Assembly (NCBI GenBank): GCA_900555835.1
Contig: USMK01000005.1
Span: forward strand, 8,486-72,485
Source: an uncultured Clostridium sp.
Lineage (GTDB): Bacteria > Bacillota > Clostridia > TANB77 > CAG-508
Length of the DNA stretch: 64,000 bases
Reading direction: 5' to 3'
How positions within the stretch are numbered: the first letter of the stretch is position 1; each line of letters begins with the position of its first letter. Under the pieces are notes generated by a model that was not told the DNA's origin, made no database searches, and worked only from the letters and a program-made list of their open reading frames with translations. Of this stretch, positions 10,943-19,433 are shown piece by piece. The position numbers were made by a program, and so were the translations under genes.

Positions 10943-11764
10943 CTATTTGTTTGTTATAACTAATACAGTTTCTACACTTTCAAAGTCAACAGATGGCTTA
11001 ATTACAGCATATCTATCTGTTTTATTTTTTGTATTTACTACTTCACTTATATTTCCTATTAGTATTCCTTTTGGGTATATTCCTCCCATTCCAGATGTTT
11101 CAACATTATCTCCAACAACCAAATTTGCATCTGTTTGTATATTTATTCCTTTTAGTCTGTTTGAATCTATTACACCTCTGCATATTATTGGTTCTTTTGT
11201 GGTACTTATGTTTGAGCTAATAGAACTTGCTTGATCTATGATGGTTTCTACTTTTGCTGTTGTATCTGTTACAGATATAACGTGCCCAACTAAGCCAGCA
11301 TCTGCAATTACAGTCATATTAACTTCTATTCCTTCATTTTTACCAACATTTATTATAATTGTTTTTGTATAATTACTAATATCTTTTTCTATTATATATG
11401 CTGGAATAGTTTGGTAGCCTGAATATTTTTCAGACAAATTCATATATTCTTTTAACGTGGTATTTTCGGCCTTTATGATTTCTAGTTCTCTTTGAGCTTG
11501 TTCTAATTCACTTATTTTAGATTTTAATTCTTCGTTCTCTTTTTTCAAATTTGCTACATTAGTAAAGAAATCATTATTACCTTGAACTTTGTTTTTTAGC
11601 ATTGTAACTCCATTTTGTATAGGTGTTACTATTTTGCTTATAGCACTTTCAATATATGATAATTTTTCTATATTAACATTTGATAATACAACTAATATAA
11701 TAAGTAAAGCAATGGTTATAATTACTCCTAATATTCCTGCCTCATTATTTCTATTCATATACAA
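10943..11764 (-). CDS. mreC: Rod shape-determining protein MreC
   Basis: 273 residues. A single N-terminal membrane helix (about 10-28), a coiled coil (about 70-105) and the two beta-barrel extracytoplasmic domain of MreC, with VGKNEGIEVNMTVI and SGMGGIYPKGILIG. It bridges MreB in the cytoplasm with PBP2 outside. The TTG start at 11764 is about 8 bases after GGGAG; an in-frame ATG two codons later is an alternative. It sits between mreB and mreD in the elongasome operon. Confidence 0.9.
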   Translation of the reverse strand: MYMNRNNEAGILGVIITIALLIILVVLSNVNIEKLSYIESAISKIVTPIQNGVTMLKNKVQGNNDFFTNVANLKKENEELKSKISELEQAQRELEIIKAENTTLKEYMNLSEKYSGYQTIPAYIIEKDISNYTKTIIINVGKNEGIEVNMTVIADAGLVGHVISVTDTTAKVETIIDQASSISSNISTTKEPIICRGVIDSNRLKGINIQTDANLVVGDNVETSGMGGIYPKGILIGNISEVVNTKNKTDRYAVIKPSVDFESVETVLVITNK

Positions 11765-11782
11765 ATGCGTTCTCTCCCTTAT

Positions 11783-12814
11783 CTATCTTCTTTTGCGTGC
11801 ATTTATAAGCACGTCTTTTAATTTTTCCAAGTCTTCTAATGTTTTTTCTGTTCCTTTTACTACACAATCAAGTGGATCTTGTGCTACAAAAACTGGTATT
11901 CCTGTTTTTTCGCTTATTAGTTTATCCAAGTTTTTTATTAAAGCTCCTCCTCCTGCTAAAAATATTCCTTTTTCAACTATGTCTGATGCAAGTTCTGGTG
12001 GTGTTTTTTCTAGTGTTAATTTTACAACATCAACAATTTCTGAAACTGAATCTCTTATTGCTTCTTGAACTTGTGTAGAATTTACTATTACATTTATAGG
12101 TAATCCTGTTGATATATCTCTTCCTCTTACTTCCATACTTGTCTCAGTCATTAGAGGCAATGCACATCCTATTGACATTTTTACTTGTTCTGCTGTTGTA
12201 TCTCCTATTACAACTCCCATTTCTTTTTTGAAATAGTCAATTATATCTTCATCTAATTCGTCTCCTGCAATTTTTAGTGAATGACTAATTACAATTCCGC
12301 CAAGCGAAATTACTGCAACCTCTGTCGTTCCTCCACCAATGTCTACTATAATATTTCCTGTTGGCTCTGCTACGTCAAGTCCCGCTCCTATTGCTGCTGC
12401 CATTGGTTCTTCTATTAGATATACTTCTTTTGCCCCTGCCTGCATAACAGATTCTTCTACTGCTCTTTCTTCAACTTCTGTTATTCCAGATGGTACACCT
12501 ACTACAACTCTTGGTCTTCCGATATTATATCTTGTACAAATTTTTCTTATCATATTTTTTAGCATAAGTTGTGTTGCTGTAAAATCGGCGATTACGCCAT
12601 CTTTTAAAGGTCTTACTGCTTTTATTGTGTCTGGTGTTCTTCCTAGCATTTCTTTTGCTTCAAATCCAGTTGCTAGAATTTCTCCTGTTCCTCTTTCTAT
12701 TGCTACAACAGAAGGTTCGTTTAAAACAATTCCTTTTCCCTTTACTGTTACTAATATATTCGCTGTTCCTAAATCAATTCCTATATCTTTGCTACCTAAA
12801 CCAAATAGTTTCAT
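11783..12814 (-). CDS. mreB: Rod shape-determining actin MreB
   Basis: 343 residues. A bacterial actin that forms membrane-bound filaments steering wall synthesis. DIGIDLGTANILV (phosphate 1), VDIGGGTTEVAVI (phosphate 2) and the adenosine-site LAGGGALIKNLD are present. ATG 12814 is used; an in-frame GTG nine bases upstream is too close to the AAAGGA site. radC ends only about 35 bases upstream when its frameshifts are taken into account, so mreB is within the same operon. Confidence 0.95.
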   Translation of the reverse strand: MKLFGLGSKDIGIDLGTANILVTVKGKGIVLNEPSVVAIERGTGEILATGFEAKEMLGRTPDTIKAVRPLKDGVIADFTATQLMLKNMIRKICTRYNIGRPRVVVGVPSGITEVEERAVEESVMQAGAKEVYLIEEPMAAAIGAGLDVAEPTGNIIVDIGGGTTEVAVISLGGIVISHSLKIAGDELDEDIIDYFKKEMGVVIGDTTAEQVKMSIGCALPLMTETSMEVRGRDISTGLPINVIVNSTQVQEAIRDSVSEIVDVVKLTLEKTPPELASDIVEKGIFLAGGGALIKNLDKLISEKTGIPVFVAQDPLDCVVKGTEKTLEDLEKLKDVLINARKRR

Positions 12815-12848
12815 TTGAACCACATTCCTTTCAAATCAATTATTTTAT

Positions 12849-13540
12849 CTATCTTTGGTATTTTCTGTTTTGAAATATACTATCAAATCTACCGGTCCCC
12901 AATAATTATATGGTCTAGTAGTTCAATTCCCATCATTTCTGCACTTTCGTATATTCTATCTGTTGCTTCATAATCGGCCTTACTTGGGGTAGAATCTCCA
13001 CTCGGGTGATTATGTAGTAAGATAATTTTAGGTGCTCCCATTTTTATTGCATCTACTAAAACTTCTTTTGGCTCTATAACAGCAAAATTTGTTCCGCCCC
13101 TGCGAAACTTTTACAATCTTTTGTACTACATTTTTTATATTAAGTATAATAACTCTTGCTTCTTCCTTTTTTTCATATCTTAATTCTTCCATCATTAAAT
13201 TGGCAACATCTTGCGGAGACCTTATAATTATTTTTGTGTTATTTAGTGGTTGTCCCATTCTTTTGGCAAGTTCGCAAACAGCTTTTAGCTGAATTGCTTT
13301 AACTTCCCCTATTCCTTTTATGCTTTTGAATTCTTCTATTGATATTTCTTGTAAATGTCTTAAATTTTGCTTATTATCAATTAAATTAAGCACTTTTTGT
13401 GCTAGGCTAATAACACTTTCTTGTCTAGTTCCGGTTTTTATTATTATTGCCAATAATTCGGAATTAGATAACTTATCTGCCCCATATAATTTTAATTTTT
13501 CATATGGTCTTTCGTAAATTGGTACTTCTTTTATTTTCAT
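12849..13540 (-). CDS. radC: RadC/JAMM-domain protein (two CGG frameshifts)
   Basis: 229 residues when both shifts are taken; the usual length is about 225-231. A helix-hairpin-helix region (SIKGIGEVKAIQLKA) is followed by the JAMM metal-binding site (HNHPSGDSTPSKAD). The precise role is unsettled; the family neighbours mreB in many Firmicutes. The first break is an in-frame CGG at 13096 (VSQG.TNFAVIEPKEV). The second, at 12894, is in frame only in the frame reached after the first; it sits just before a TAG. With the second shift the protein ends GDGRFDSIFQNRKYQR, like the family's GDGK-type tail; without it the protein is truncated at GDR. Start ATG 13540 after GGAAAGGA. Confidence 0.87.
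12892..12894 (-). other. Second CGG +1 frameshift site in radC, abutting TAG
   Basis: DHIIIGD, then CGG TAG. Skipping C gives GGT AGA TTT, i.e. GDGRF, and 13 more residues to a stop at 12849. P-site codon GAC. Less certain than the others because the zero-frame product would be nearly full length. Confidence 0.65.
13094..13096 (-). other. First CGG +1 frameshift site in radC
   Basis: KVSQG, then CGG A. Skipping C gives GGA and GTNFAVIEPKEVLVDAIKMG, leading into the JAMM motif. The 0-frame tail is NKFCCYRAKRSF and then stops. P-site codon GGG. Confidence 0.9.
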
Positions 13541-13576
13541 TTATGTCCTTTCCTTTTTAGCCCCCAAAAGTACATT

Positions 13577-13834
13577 TTAAACTTTTCTATATATAAATAT
13601 TCCAATTGCCATTCCTACAATGCTAGCAATATTAATGTTTATTCCAAATCCCAATGTTAATTTTATAATATTCAAATCTAGTTTTAATGGCTCTGTAAAT
13701 CCAAAGCTTTGTCCATATGCTAGCCAGCTAAATCCAGGTGTTTTACTTGCTATATCCCCAAGTAATCCACCTATTACTAATCCTGAAAAAATAAATACAA
13801 TTAAAATCCATATACTTTTATCTTTTACGCTCAT
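13577..13834 (-). CDS. DUF4321 membrane protein
   Basis: 85 residues with two predicted membrane helices (WILIVFIFSGLVIGGLLGD and a C-terminal IASIVGMAIGIFIYR). It matches the small DUF4321 family found upstream of radC/mreB in clostridia; its function is not known. ATG 13834 follows GGAG; longer upstream extensions lack a ribosome site. It is the first gene of the shape/division operon, with its own promoter at 13875-13903. Confidence 0.75.
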   Translation of the reverse strand: MSVKDKSIWILIVFIFSGLVIGGLLGDIASKTPGFSWLAYGQSFGFTEPLKLDLNIIKLTLGFGININIASIVGMAIGIFIYRKV

Positions 13835-13874
13835 TTTTTTACTCCATTTCTTCTTTTGAAAATTTCTTCTGTAT

Positions 13875-13903
13875 ATTATATAAAGAATTTGGCAATTTTT
13901 CAA
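13875..13903 (-). promoter_or_regulatory. Promoter of the DUF4321-radC-mreBCD-mrdA-minC operon
   Basis: TTGAAA, 17 bases, TATAAT on the minus strand, 41 bases upstream of the first start codon. Confidence 0.7.
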
Positions 13904-13928
13904 GTGGTTAGTGGCAAGTAAACAAAAA

Positions 13929-13950
13929 AATAACAAGAATTCTTGTTATT
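13929..13950 (-). terminator. Intrinsic terminator of the BIG2/dockerin gene
   Basis: The palindrome AATAACAAGAATTCTTGTTATT is followed by T-rich sequence on the minus strand. It precedes the promoter of the next operon. Confidence 0.65.
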
Positions 13951-13976
13951 CTTGTTATTTTTGTATTTTGATTTAA

Positions 13977-16031
13977 TTAAATACCTAATCCTGCTAAGTA
14001 TTTTTTCATATTTGATAAATCGGTTAATGTTATTTGGTCGTCTTTGTCTATGTCTGCTCCTAATAGATTATTTCCTGTTAATAATTCTAATTCAACCATA
14101 TGGCGTTTTAACTTAGATAGATCTGTTGCAGATATTTTACCATCTCCGTTTACATCTCCGGCTACTATTAGTTTAAATTCTTCTTCATTTATTTTTAATG
14201 TTGAACCTGTTCCGACTAAATCATCTTCATTTATTTCTTTTCCTGTTGCATCTGTAAATGAATATTTATCAGAACCAATTTGAACATTTTCCAATAGCAT
14301 TTTTACTGTTGTATTTTCTGGTATTGCCTTTAATATTTTCTTTTCTGTATCTAATTTATATTCTTCTGTTTGTAAAATTTCTTGTACTGTTACATTTATG
14401 CTTGCTGTTATTTCTCTGTTTTCGTCTGAGCATACTGTTATAACAGCTTTTCCTTTTGCTACTGCTGTTATTGTTCCATTTTCGTCTACTGTTGCTACAT
14501 CTGCATTATTTGTTGTCCAAATTATTTTTTTGTTTTGTACATTTTCTGGCTCTAGTGTTGCAGTTACTGTTCTTGTTGAATTTTCTGTCATTCTTATATT
14601 TGTTTGATCTACTTTAATTGCTGTTACATTTGTTTTAGATTCTATTTTAAATTTTTTTGTTTGTTTCTCTATGTTTTCTGATTCTATTTGTTTTCCATCA
14701 AAAGTAACTGTTAGCATATATTCGCCAGATGTTGCTGTTTCTTTATTTGGTGTTATAACTAAATTTACTTCATTATTTTGAACGTCATTTCCTGTTATTG
14801 TAAATAAATCTGTTACATCAATTTCGTGTTTTGTTATTTTTAAATCAAGTCTTTTAGAATTTTGTAAATCAATTGTTGCAATTTTTACATTTATTGTTCC
14901 GTCTTCCCCCTGCAATAAAGTTTCTGGCTTAGTTGTTAATTCTGTTATTTCAATAGATGGATTTAGTACCACCACATGGCATGTAGCTGAAACCTTGCCA
15001 TTTTTTGAAGCAATTTTTACTATTGTTTCTCCTCTTCCTACTGCTGTTAATCTTCCCCCTGCTGTAAATGTTGCAACTTTTTCATTTTCTGAGCTAAACT
15101 CTACGTCGTCCTCTGTAAAACTGCTTGGTACTATGTTGTATGATAAAATTGTGTTTTCTCCAACTTCCATTGTTAATTCTGTTTGATTTAATGTAATTTT
15201 GTTCATTTCTATTGTTGTTATTTTAAATGTTTTCTGAGCAGTTTGTGTGCTATCTATTTCGCCATTTTTGTATGTATATGTAATAATTAATGTATAATCT
15301 CCAACTGTAATTTCTGGTCCAGCATTTATTGTTATACTAGCCACATCACCAGTTACAGTATTTCCTTCTACTGTGTAGTTTGCCCCTTCCACATCTATTC
15401 CATCTTTTACTAATTTTACACTTAAAGTAGAAGCATCTGGGATATCCTCTGTTACAACCGGTACTTTAATTATTTGAACTACATTTTCTGGCATATTTTC
15501 TGATTGTACTGTAATATCTCCAAGTGTTACTTTTGGTAATAATCTTGTTTGTAGTCTAACTTGCTTTGTTTCTACTGTTTCAGCACCTGTTGGATATGTT
15601 ATTTTTGCTATAAATCTATATATGTCTGTAACATGTTCACCAGAAGCATTTATTTTGATAGTTGCAGAATTATTCTTTATTGTGTTTCCTGAAATTGTAT
15701 AATCAATTCCAGATTCTATTACAGTTTTATCTTCTCTATATGCTTCCATATTTACAGTAAGCGATGTATTGTCTACGATATTTTCACTTGTAACATTTAT
15801 TTCCATATCATAGCTTTGTGTTTCTTCATTCCAAGCAATTTGACTTTCCCCTATTGTAACATTGGGTGTATTTGTTTCTTCCGCGCCAGCTCCCAGTTCT
15901 AGTTGTTGTATTGCCACTGCCCTTTGCACTCCAAGGCAAATTGCACTAATATTAACAGCTTTTGAATTTACTGCTAAACTTAGTATTGTAATTGTTGCCA
16001 TAACAGCAATTATTCTTATTTTTTTCTTCAT
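13977..16031 (-). CDS. Secreted BIG2-repeat protein with C-terminal dockerin
   Basis: 684 residues. Signal peptide (MKKKIRIIAVMATITILSLA), several Ig-like strands, two BIG2 domains (about 275-360 and 465-545, with SFTEDDVEFSSENEKVATF and KKIIWTTNNADVATV), an X-like module (ENTTVKMLLENVQIGS...GTGSTLKINEEEF) and a type I-like dockerin. Both dockerin loops are intact: DVNGDGKISATD and DIDKDDQITLTD. There is no enzyme domain, so it is likely an adhesion or spacer subunit docked onto a cohesin. Cohesins are encoded 21-29 kb away. ATG 16031 follows GGAG by 8 bases. It is a single-gene unit with a strong promoter and a TGTAA repeat array upstream. Confidence 0.85.
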   Translation of the reverse strand: MKKKIRIIAVMATITILSLAVNSKAVNISAICLGVQRAVAIQQLELGAGAEETNTPNVTIGESQIAWNEETQSYDMEINVTSENIVDNTSLTVNMEAYREDKTVIESGIDYTISGNTIKNNSATIKINASGEHVTDIYRFIAKITYPTGAETVETKQVRLQTRLLPKVTLGDITVQSENMPENVVQIIKVPVVTEDIPDASTLSVKLVKDGIDVEGANYTVEGNTVTGDVASITINAGPEITVGDYTLIITYTYKNGEIDSTQTAQKTFKITTIEMNKITLNQTELTMEVGENTILSYNIVPSSFTEDDVEFSSENEKVATFTAGGRLTAVGRGETIVKIASKNGKVSATCHVVVLNPSIEITELTTKPETLLQGEDGTINVKIATIDLQNSKRLDLKITKHEIDVTDLFTITGNDVQNNEVNLVITPNKETATSGEYMLTVTFDGKQIESENIEKQTKKFKIESKTNVTAIKVDQTNIRMTENSTRTVTATLEPENVQNKKIIWTTNNADVATVDENGTITAVAKGKAVITVCSDENREITASINVTVQEILQTEEYKLDTEKKILKAIPENTTVKMLLENVQIGSDKYSFTDATGKEINEDDLVGTGSTLKINEEEFKLIVAGDVNGDGKISATDLSKLKRHMVELELLTGNNLLGADIDKDDQITLTDLSNMKKYLAGLGI

Positions 16032-16066
16032 ATTACACACTCCAAAATCTATTATCTTTATTATAT

Positions 16067-16095
16067 ATAATAAGATTTTCAAAAAGCAAAGTCAA
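16067..16095 (-). promoter_or_regulatory. Promoter of the BIG2/dockerin gene
   Basis: TTGACT, 17 bases, TATTAT on the minus strand. The rest of the 16032-16358 divergent gap holds only the TGTAA array and the mecA promoter region. Confidence 0.7.
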
Positions 16096-16173
16096 TACTT
16101 GTATTTTCCTGTTATTTTTTGTAGTTCTTATACTTGTTGTTACAGGCTTGTTTGGTGTGTTTTCGTATTTATT

Positions 16174-16200
16174 TTACATTTGTATTACATTTTTGTTACA
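16174..16200 (-). promoter_or_regulatory. Three TGTAA direct repeats at 11-bp spacing (putative regulator site)
   Basis: On the minus strand TGTAA starts at 16200, 16189 and 16178, with A-rich spacers, about 80 bases upstream of the -35 box. A fourth TGTAA lies at 16144. The same array precedes the other two cohesin/dockerin operons. Confidence 0.55.
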
Positions 16201-16321
16201 AAAAATTCTTTATTTTTTCACATATATGTGCTATATTATATAGTACCTTTTTTAATCTAACCCAATATACTATTAATAGATTTACCAAAAATTGATGGTT
16301 TCATTTTTGGAATATTCATAG

Positions 16322-16327
16322 TATAAT
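16322..16327 (+). promoter_or_regulatory. Probable -10 element of mecA
   Basis: TATAAT 31 bases before the mecA start codon; no convincing -35 at the right distance. Confidence 0.45.
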
Positions 16328-16358
16328 ATATTTATACGAAATTCTAAGGAGGCTTTAA

Positions 16359-16992
16359 ATGAAAATTGAAAAACTTCGGTGAGAATAAAATTAGAATTAC
16401 ATTAGATATGAACGATTTAGCTGAAAAACATATAGATTTTCATGAATTTATGTCTAATCCTATCAATTCTCAATCGTTTTTTTTAGATGTATTAGACCAA
16501 GCAGAAAAAGAAATTGGTTTCATAACCAAAGATTGTCAAATAAAACTTGAAGCCCTTGCTACATCAAGTGGAAACTTTGTACTTACTGTAACAAGAATAC
16601 TTCCAAGTGCAAATACAGATAGTTTAAAGAGAAAAGTTAAAGTTAAGCGAAAAAGCACAAGCAATATAAAATGCAACAATTGTGCAATTTTTGCATTCGA
16701 TACATTTGACGATTTTTACGATTACGGCGTTTCTTTAACTTCAAATTTAAGCAAAAAAATTGAAGATCTAATCGGAAATACTAAATTATATTTGTATAAC
16801 AATACATATTATTTAATAATAGATAAATTGCCAGACAATTTGGAATTTGTAAAACTATTTTCATCTTCATTGCTAGAATTCGGAAAATTTGTTTCTGATT
16901 CCAATACATACAAAAACAAAATACTAGAATGTGGCGAAATGGTTATTAAAAAAAATGCAATTTTGTGTTGTAATAATAAATTTAGGAAGTAA
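16359..16992 (+). CDS. mecA: Adapter protein MecA (CGG frameshift at codon 7)
   Basis: 210 residues. An adapter that brings substrates to the ClpC ATPase for proteolysis. The N-terminal MKIEKLGENKIRITL substrate-binding segment and the C-terminal domain (IFAFDTFDDFYDYGVSL, YLIIDKLPDNLEFVKLF) are clear. ATG 16359 has an ideal AAGGAGG site 8 bases upstream, and codons 1-6 are the usual MecA start. The seventh codon is CGG, after which the frame continues only if one base is skipped; 634 bases is 3x211+1. Annotation pipelines would start at an internal codon and lose the true N-terminus. Single-gene unit ending in a strong hairpin. Confidence 0.88.
16377..16379 (+). other. CGG +1 frameshift site in mecA
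   Basis: MKIEKL, then CGG T. Skipping C gives GGT and GENKIRITLDMND. The zero frame stops at the next codon (TGA). P-site codon CTT. Confidence 0.9.
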
Positions 16993-17042
16993 AGTAAAAA
17001 ACTGCAATTTGTTAAAATATAACAATTGTAGTTTTTTACTTT
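16991..17042 (+). terminator. Bidirectional terminator between mecA and the small anchored protein
   Basis: Imperfect stem of about 23 bp (AAAGTAAAAAACTGCAATTT against its mirror) overlapping the mecA stop codon, with T-tracts on both strands. Confidence 0.8.
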
Positions 17043-17059
17043 ATTTAATATATAAGCAA

Positions 17060-17525
17060 TTATTTTTTCCATATTCCACTATTGTTTACTGTGTAATATT
17101 CCTTTGTTCCATTTTCACTAGTTACAATTATTTGATAATTATTCCCTACTATTATAATGTTGTTTTCTTTTATTTTGTTTGCGACTTCGCTAAAATCTCC
17201 GGTAAATTCAATATCTCCTTCTAGTTCATAGGTTGCATTTGGACTGAAAGTATATATTTTTCCATTTATATATTTTTGCTCATTACTGCCTATTTTTAGT
17301 AATTCTTCTGCTGTATTTATTTTTATAATTTCTCCACCTTCATATGATTTGTATACATCTTCTGCAGTTATTCCTGCATCATAATTGTTTTCTGTTTCTT
17401 TTAATTGTTCTAATTGTGATGCTTGTTTATTGTTTGTAGTTACATATGATGCAATTCCGCACAACTAAGATAAACATACATGCAATCGTTACATATAAAG
17501 TTATTGCTCCTTTTTCATTTTTCAT
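17060..17525 (-). CDS. Small N-terminally anchored extracytoplasmic protein (one CGG frameshift)
   Basis: 154 residues after the shift. It starts MKNEKGAITLYVTIACMFIL, a membrane segment of the kind found on many clostridial surface proteins, followed by a short soluble domain (about 35-154) with no family I recognise. The function is unknown; the N-terminus resembles pilin-like or Tad-like anchors, but no prepilin cleavage motif is convincing. ATG 17525 follows AGAGGAAA. The frame breaks at in-frame CGG 17459, inside the membrane helix (LVV.GIASYV); 466 bases is 3x155+1. It lies between mecA and the M23 peptidase, on the peptidase strand. Confidence 0.7.
17457..17459 (-). other. CGG +1 frameshift site in the small anchored protein gene
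   Basis: CMFILVV, then CGG A. Skipping C gives GGA and GIASYVTTNNKQ; this keeps a continuous hydrophobic helix. P-site codon GTG. Confidence 0.82.
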
Positions 17526-17558
17526 TGGCTTTCCTCTTTCTTAATTTATTTTAACTTA

Positions 17559-17596
17559 AAAGGAAACGTCTTTTTTGAAGAAACGTTTCCTTTTTA
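17559..17596 (-). terminator. Terminator of the M23 peptidase gene
   Basis: AAAAGGAAACGT and AACGTTTCCTTTT form a stem around a 12-base loop, followed by a run of A/T. It shares the GGAAACGT core of the dispersed repeat. Confidence 0.7.
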
Positions 17597-17599
17597 TTC

Positions 17600-18616
17600 T
17601 CAGTATAAGTAGTTTTGTGGATTTAGTGCTACTCCGTTTACTCTTATTTCTAGGTGTAAGTGATTTCCTGTTGAATTTCCTGTTGAGCCAACTTTGGCTA
17701 CTATATCTCCTTGTGATACAGTATCTCCTACTGATACACAAATCGAACTACAATGTCCATAATATGTTTGTACTCCATTTCCATGAGATATTATAACTAA
17801 GTTTCCAAGTGAACCCTTCCAACCAGCGTGAATTACAGTGCCACCAGCAGCAGCCTTTATAGCTGTTCCCCTTGGAGCTGCAATATCTAGACCAGTATGT
17901 GCTCCAACTCTTACAGAACTTCTTGAACCAAATCTAGATGTAATTATACCAGAAATTGGTCTTATTAATGAAATGCCTAAATTCTTCTTTTCATTAGACA
18001 TCTTTGAAGAAGTACTATAGCTTACCCTTGCAACACTTTTTTTCACAGTCTTTTCAACCGGTTTTTGATAAAGTGAAGCAACCGCATCATCAACAGTAGT
18101 AAAATCCTTCAACTCAGTTTCATAAACCTCAACATATGTTAACTTTTCTTGATTAGCACTAGACTTATTTTTCAACTCAGCAATAATTTTTTCTGCCTCG
18201 TCATATGTAGCTACATACGCTTTTGGTTCAGTAGCCTCTAAAACAGCATAATATCTATAATATGTAGTCCCTAACTCTTTTACCATATCAAATATCTCAG
18301 CATCATTTGTTGCACTATCTCTTTTAAGCAAACACAACTGATACTCTGGCAAATTATCTATCTCAACAAAAGCAACATTGTTATCCTCTCCATATTTTAT
18401 GTATTCATTAATTTGCTTCTGCAACTTAGCCTTATCCTCAATATACCCCACAAACTTTCCATTCAAGGTAACACTATATGTAGGCTTGTACATAATCGAA
18501 ACCACTCCAACAATAATCAAACAAGCAACACCCACTACGGAAACAAGCTTTACAGAAGATCTTATTTTAGACAATACAGTTTTTACCCTACTTATTTTCA
18601 ACACACCCTTCAACAA
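17600..18616 (-). CDS. Membrane-anchored M23 peptidase (LytM-type endopeptidase)
   Basis: 338 residues. An N-terminal membrane helix (about 22-45) and an extracytoplasmic linker domain beginning YSVTLNGKFVGYIEDK are followed by a C-terminal M23 zinc peptidase (about 225-335). All metal and catalytic motifs are present: GAHTGLD (His, Asp), YYGHCSS (His) and HLHLEIRVNG (HxH). Such enzymes cut peptidoglycan crossbridges; some take part in sporulation (SpoIIQ is inactive, this one looks active). The start is uncertain: TTG 18616, or TTG 18601, which lies just after GAAGGG. Its own terminator follows the stop. Confidence 0.85.
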   Translation of the reverse strand: MLKGVLKISRVKTVLSKIRSSVKLVSVVGVACLIIVGVVSIMYKPTYSVTLNGKFVGYIEDKAKLQKQINEYIKYGEDNNVAFVEIDNLPEYQLCLLKRDSATNDAEIFDMVKELGTTYYRYYAVLEATEPKAYVATYDEAEKIIAELKNKSSANQEKLTYVEVYETELKDFTTVDDAVASLYQKPVEKTVKKSVARVSYSTSSKMSNEKKNLGISLIRPISGIITSRFGSRSSVRVGAHTGLDIAAPRGTAIKAAAGGTVIHAGWKGSLGNLVIISHGNGVQTYYGHCSSICVSVGDTVSQGDIVAKVGSTGNSTGNHLHLEIRVNGVALNPQNYLY

Positions 18617-18805
18617 TTTTCATTGCAACTATTTTATAACATAATTCAAATTTTAACAATTCGCAATATCACCAAAAATTATCAAATTTACTAATATTAT
18701 CTAATTTTAAATATATTTACTCCTAAATAATGTTTTTTTCTTCTATTTTCTCAATATTTCATTTTTCAAATTCATATATTCCGTACATCCGTATGTTTTT
18801 TTATA

Positions 18806-18855
18806 GGGGACGTTTCCTTTTGAAGCAAAATGCCTCACTAGGGACATATCCTTTT
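18806..18855 (-). repeat. Dispersed GTGTCCC/GGAAACGTCCCC repeat, copy 2 (inverted)
   Basis: GGGGACGTTTCCTTTTGAAG followed by AAAATGCCTC, then GGGACATATCC; opposite in orientation to the other copies. Confidence 0.7.
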
Positions 18856-18890
18856 CCAAAAAGAAAAGTAGAGTAGAGTAGAGTAGAGTA

Positions 18891-19084
18891 GTTGAAAAAT
18901 GGTGGCTAATATAAAAATTTATGTAATGACGAATGTGCCGCGGAATATCCGTACGAAATCTTAATTAAATTTTATGAGGGAGCGAAGGCTTCGGAGAGGC
19001 TCGTAAAATTCAATTTAGATTTCGTAGGATATGCAGCAAGCCGAGGAATGAAATAAATTTTTATATTAGCCACCATTTTTCAAC
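18891..19084. mobile_element. 194-bp MITE-like element with 31-bp perfect terminal inverted repeats
   Basis: The first and last 31 bases are exact reverse complements (ends GTTGAAAAATGGTGGCTAAT). The interior continues as an imperfect stem: ATATCC.TACGAAATCT and AATTTTA.GAG pair with their mirrors. Either a non-autonomous mobile element or a long structured RNA. No ORF inside. Confidence 0.6.
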
Positions 19085-19125
19085 GGCCACAAAAGAAAGC
19101 CACATTTTCCAATATTTCAAAACAA

Positions 19126-19172
19126 AGATCTGTCCCCAATGAAGCAAAATGCTTCAAAAGGAAACGTCCCCC
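19126..19172 (+). repeat. Dispersed GTGTCCC/GGAAACGTCCCC repeat, copy 3
   Basis: Forward copy immediately downstream of the spore coat gene that ends at 19178. Confidence 0.75.
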
Positions 19173-19177
19173 ATATG

Positions 19178-19423
19178 CTAATTTGAAACTTCGTTCTTTA
19201 CTGTTTGGATTTCAGTTTCAGTAGCCTTTGCTGCCGGAGTATAATACCCCTTTGCTTGTGCCATTTTGAACAATTCGTATTGAAATGACTCAGAACCATT
19301 CCTCATTTGTTGTATAGTCTGACGCAAGCTCATATTTTCTGCTTCATTGATTACACCTTGTAAAGTAGTTAAATCCCCCTTTACACCTTCTAAAACATCA
19401 TTTACCATATATTTCTCATCCAT
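19178..19423 (-). CDS. CotF-like spore coat protein
   Basis: 81 residues, all helical by sequence, with the CotF-type run NEAENMSLRQTIQQMRNG...FQYELFKMAQAKGYY. CotF family proteins coat spores and resemble ferritin-like bundles. ATG follows TAGGAGG. It lies 10 bases after a second, related small gene, so the two are probably co-expressed in sporulation. It is shorter than Bacillus CotF (about 160), as if the two halves were separate genes here. Confidence 0.7.
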   Translation of the reverse strand: MDEKYMVNDVLEGVKGDLTTLQGVINEAENMSLRQTIQQMRNGSESFQYELFKMAQAKGYYTPAAKATETEIQTVKNEVSN

Positions 19424-19433
19424 AATTTTCCTC

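Larger units (their letters stand above)
18617..19177. other. 561-bp gene-free stretch with repeats and a palindromic element
   Basis: I see no coding region. It holds an A/T-rich leader, one inverted dispersed repeat copy (18806-18855), five tandem AGTAG units (18867-18891), a 194-bp long-hairpin element (18891-19084) and one forward dispersed repeat (19126-19172). Confidence 0.7.

Noticed and set aside
13977..16031. Carbohydrate-active enzyme
   Set aside because: Only BIG2/Ig-like and dockerin modules are seen; no catalytic acid pairs of a known glycosidase family.
17060..17525. Type IV pilin
   Set aside because: The N-terminus has NEKGAITLYV but lacks a convincing G(F/M)(T/S)L(I/V)E prepilin site with the Glu at +5, and no pilus genes are nearby.
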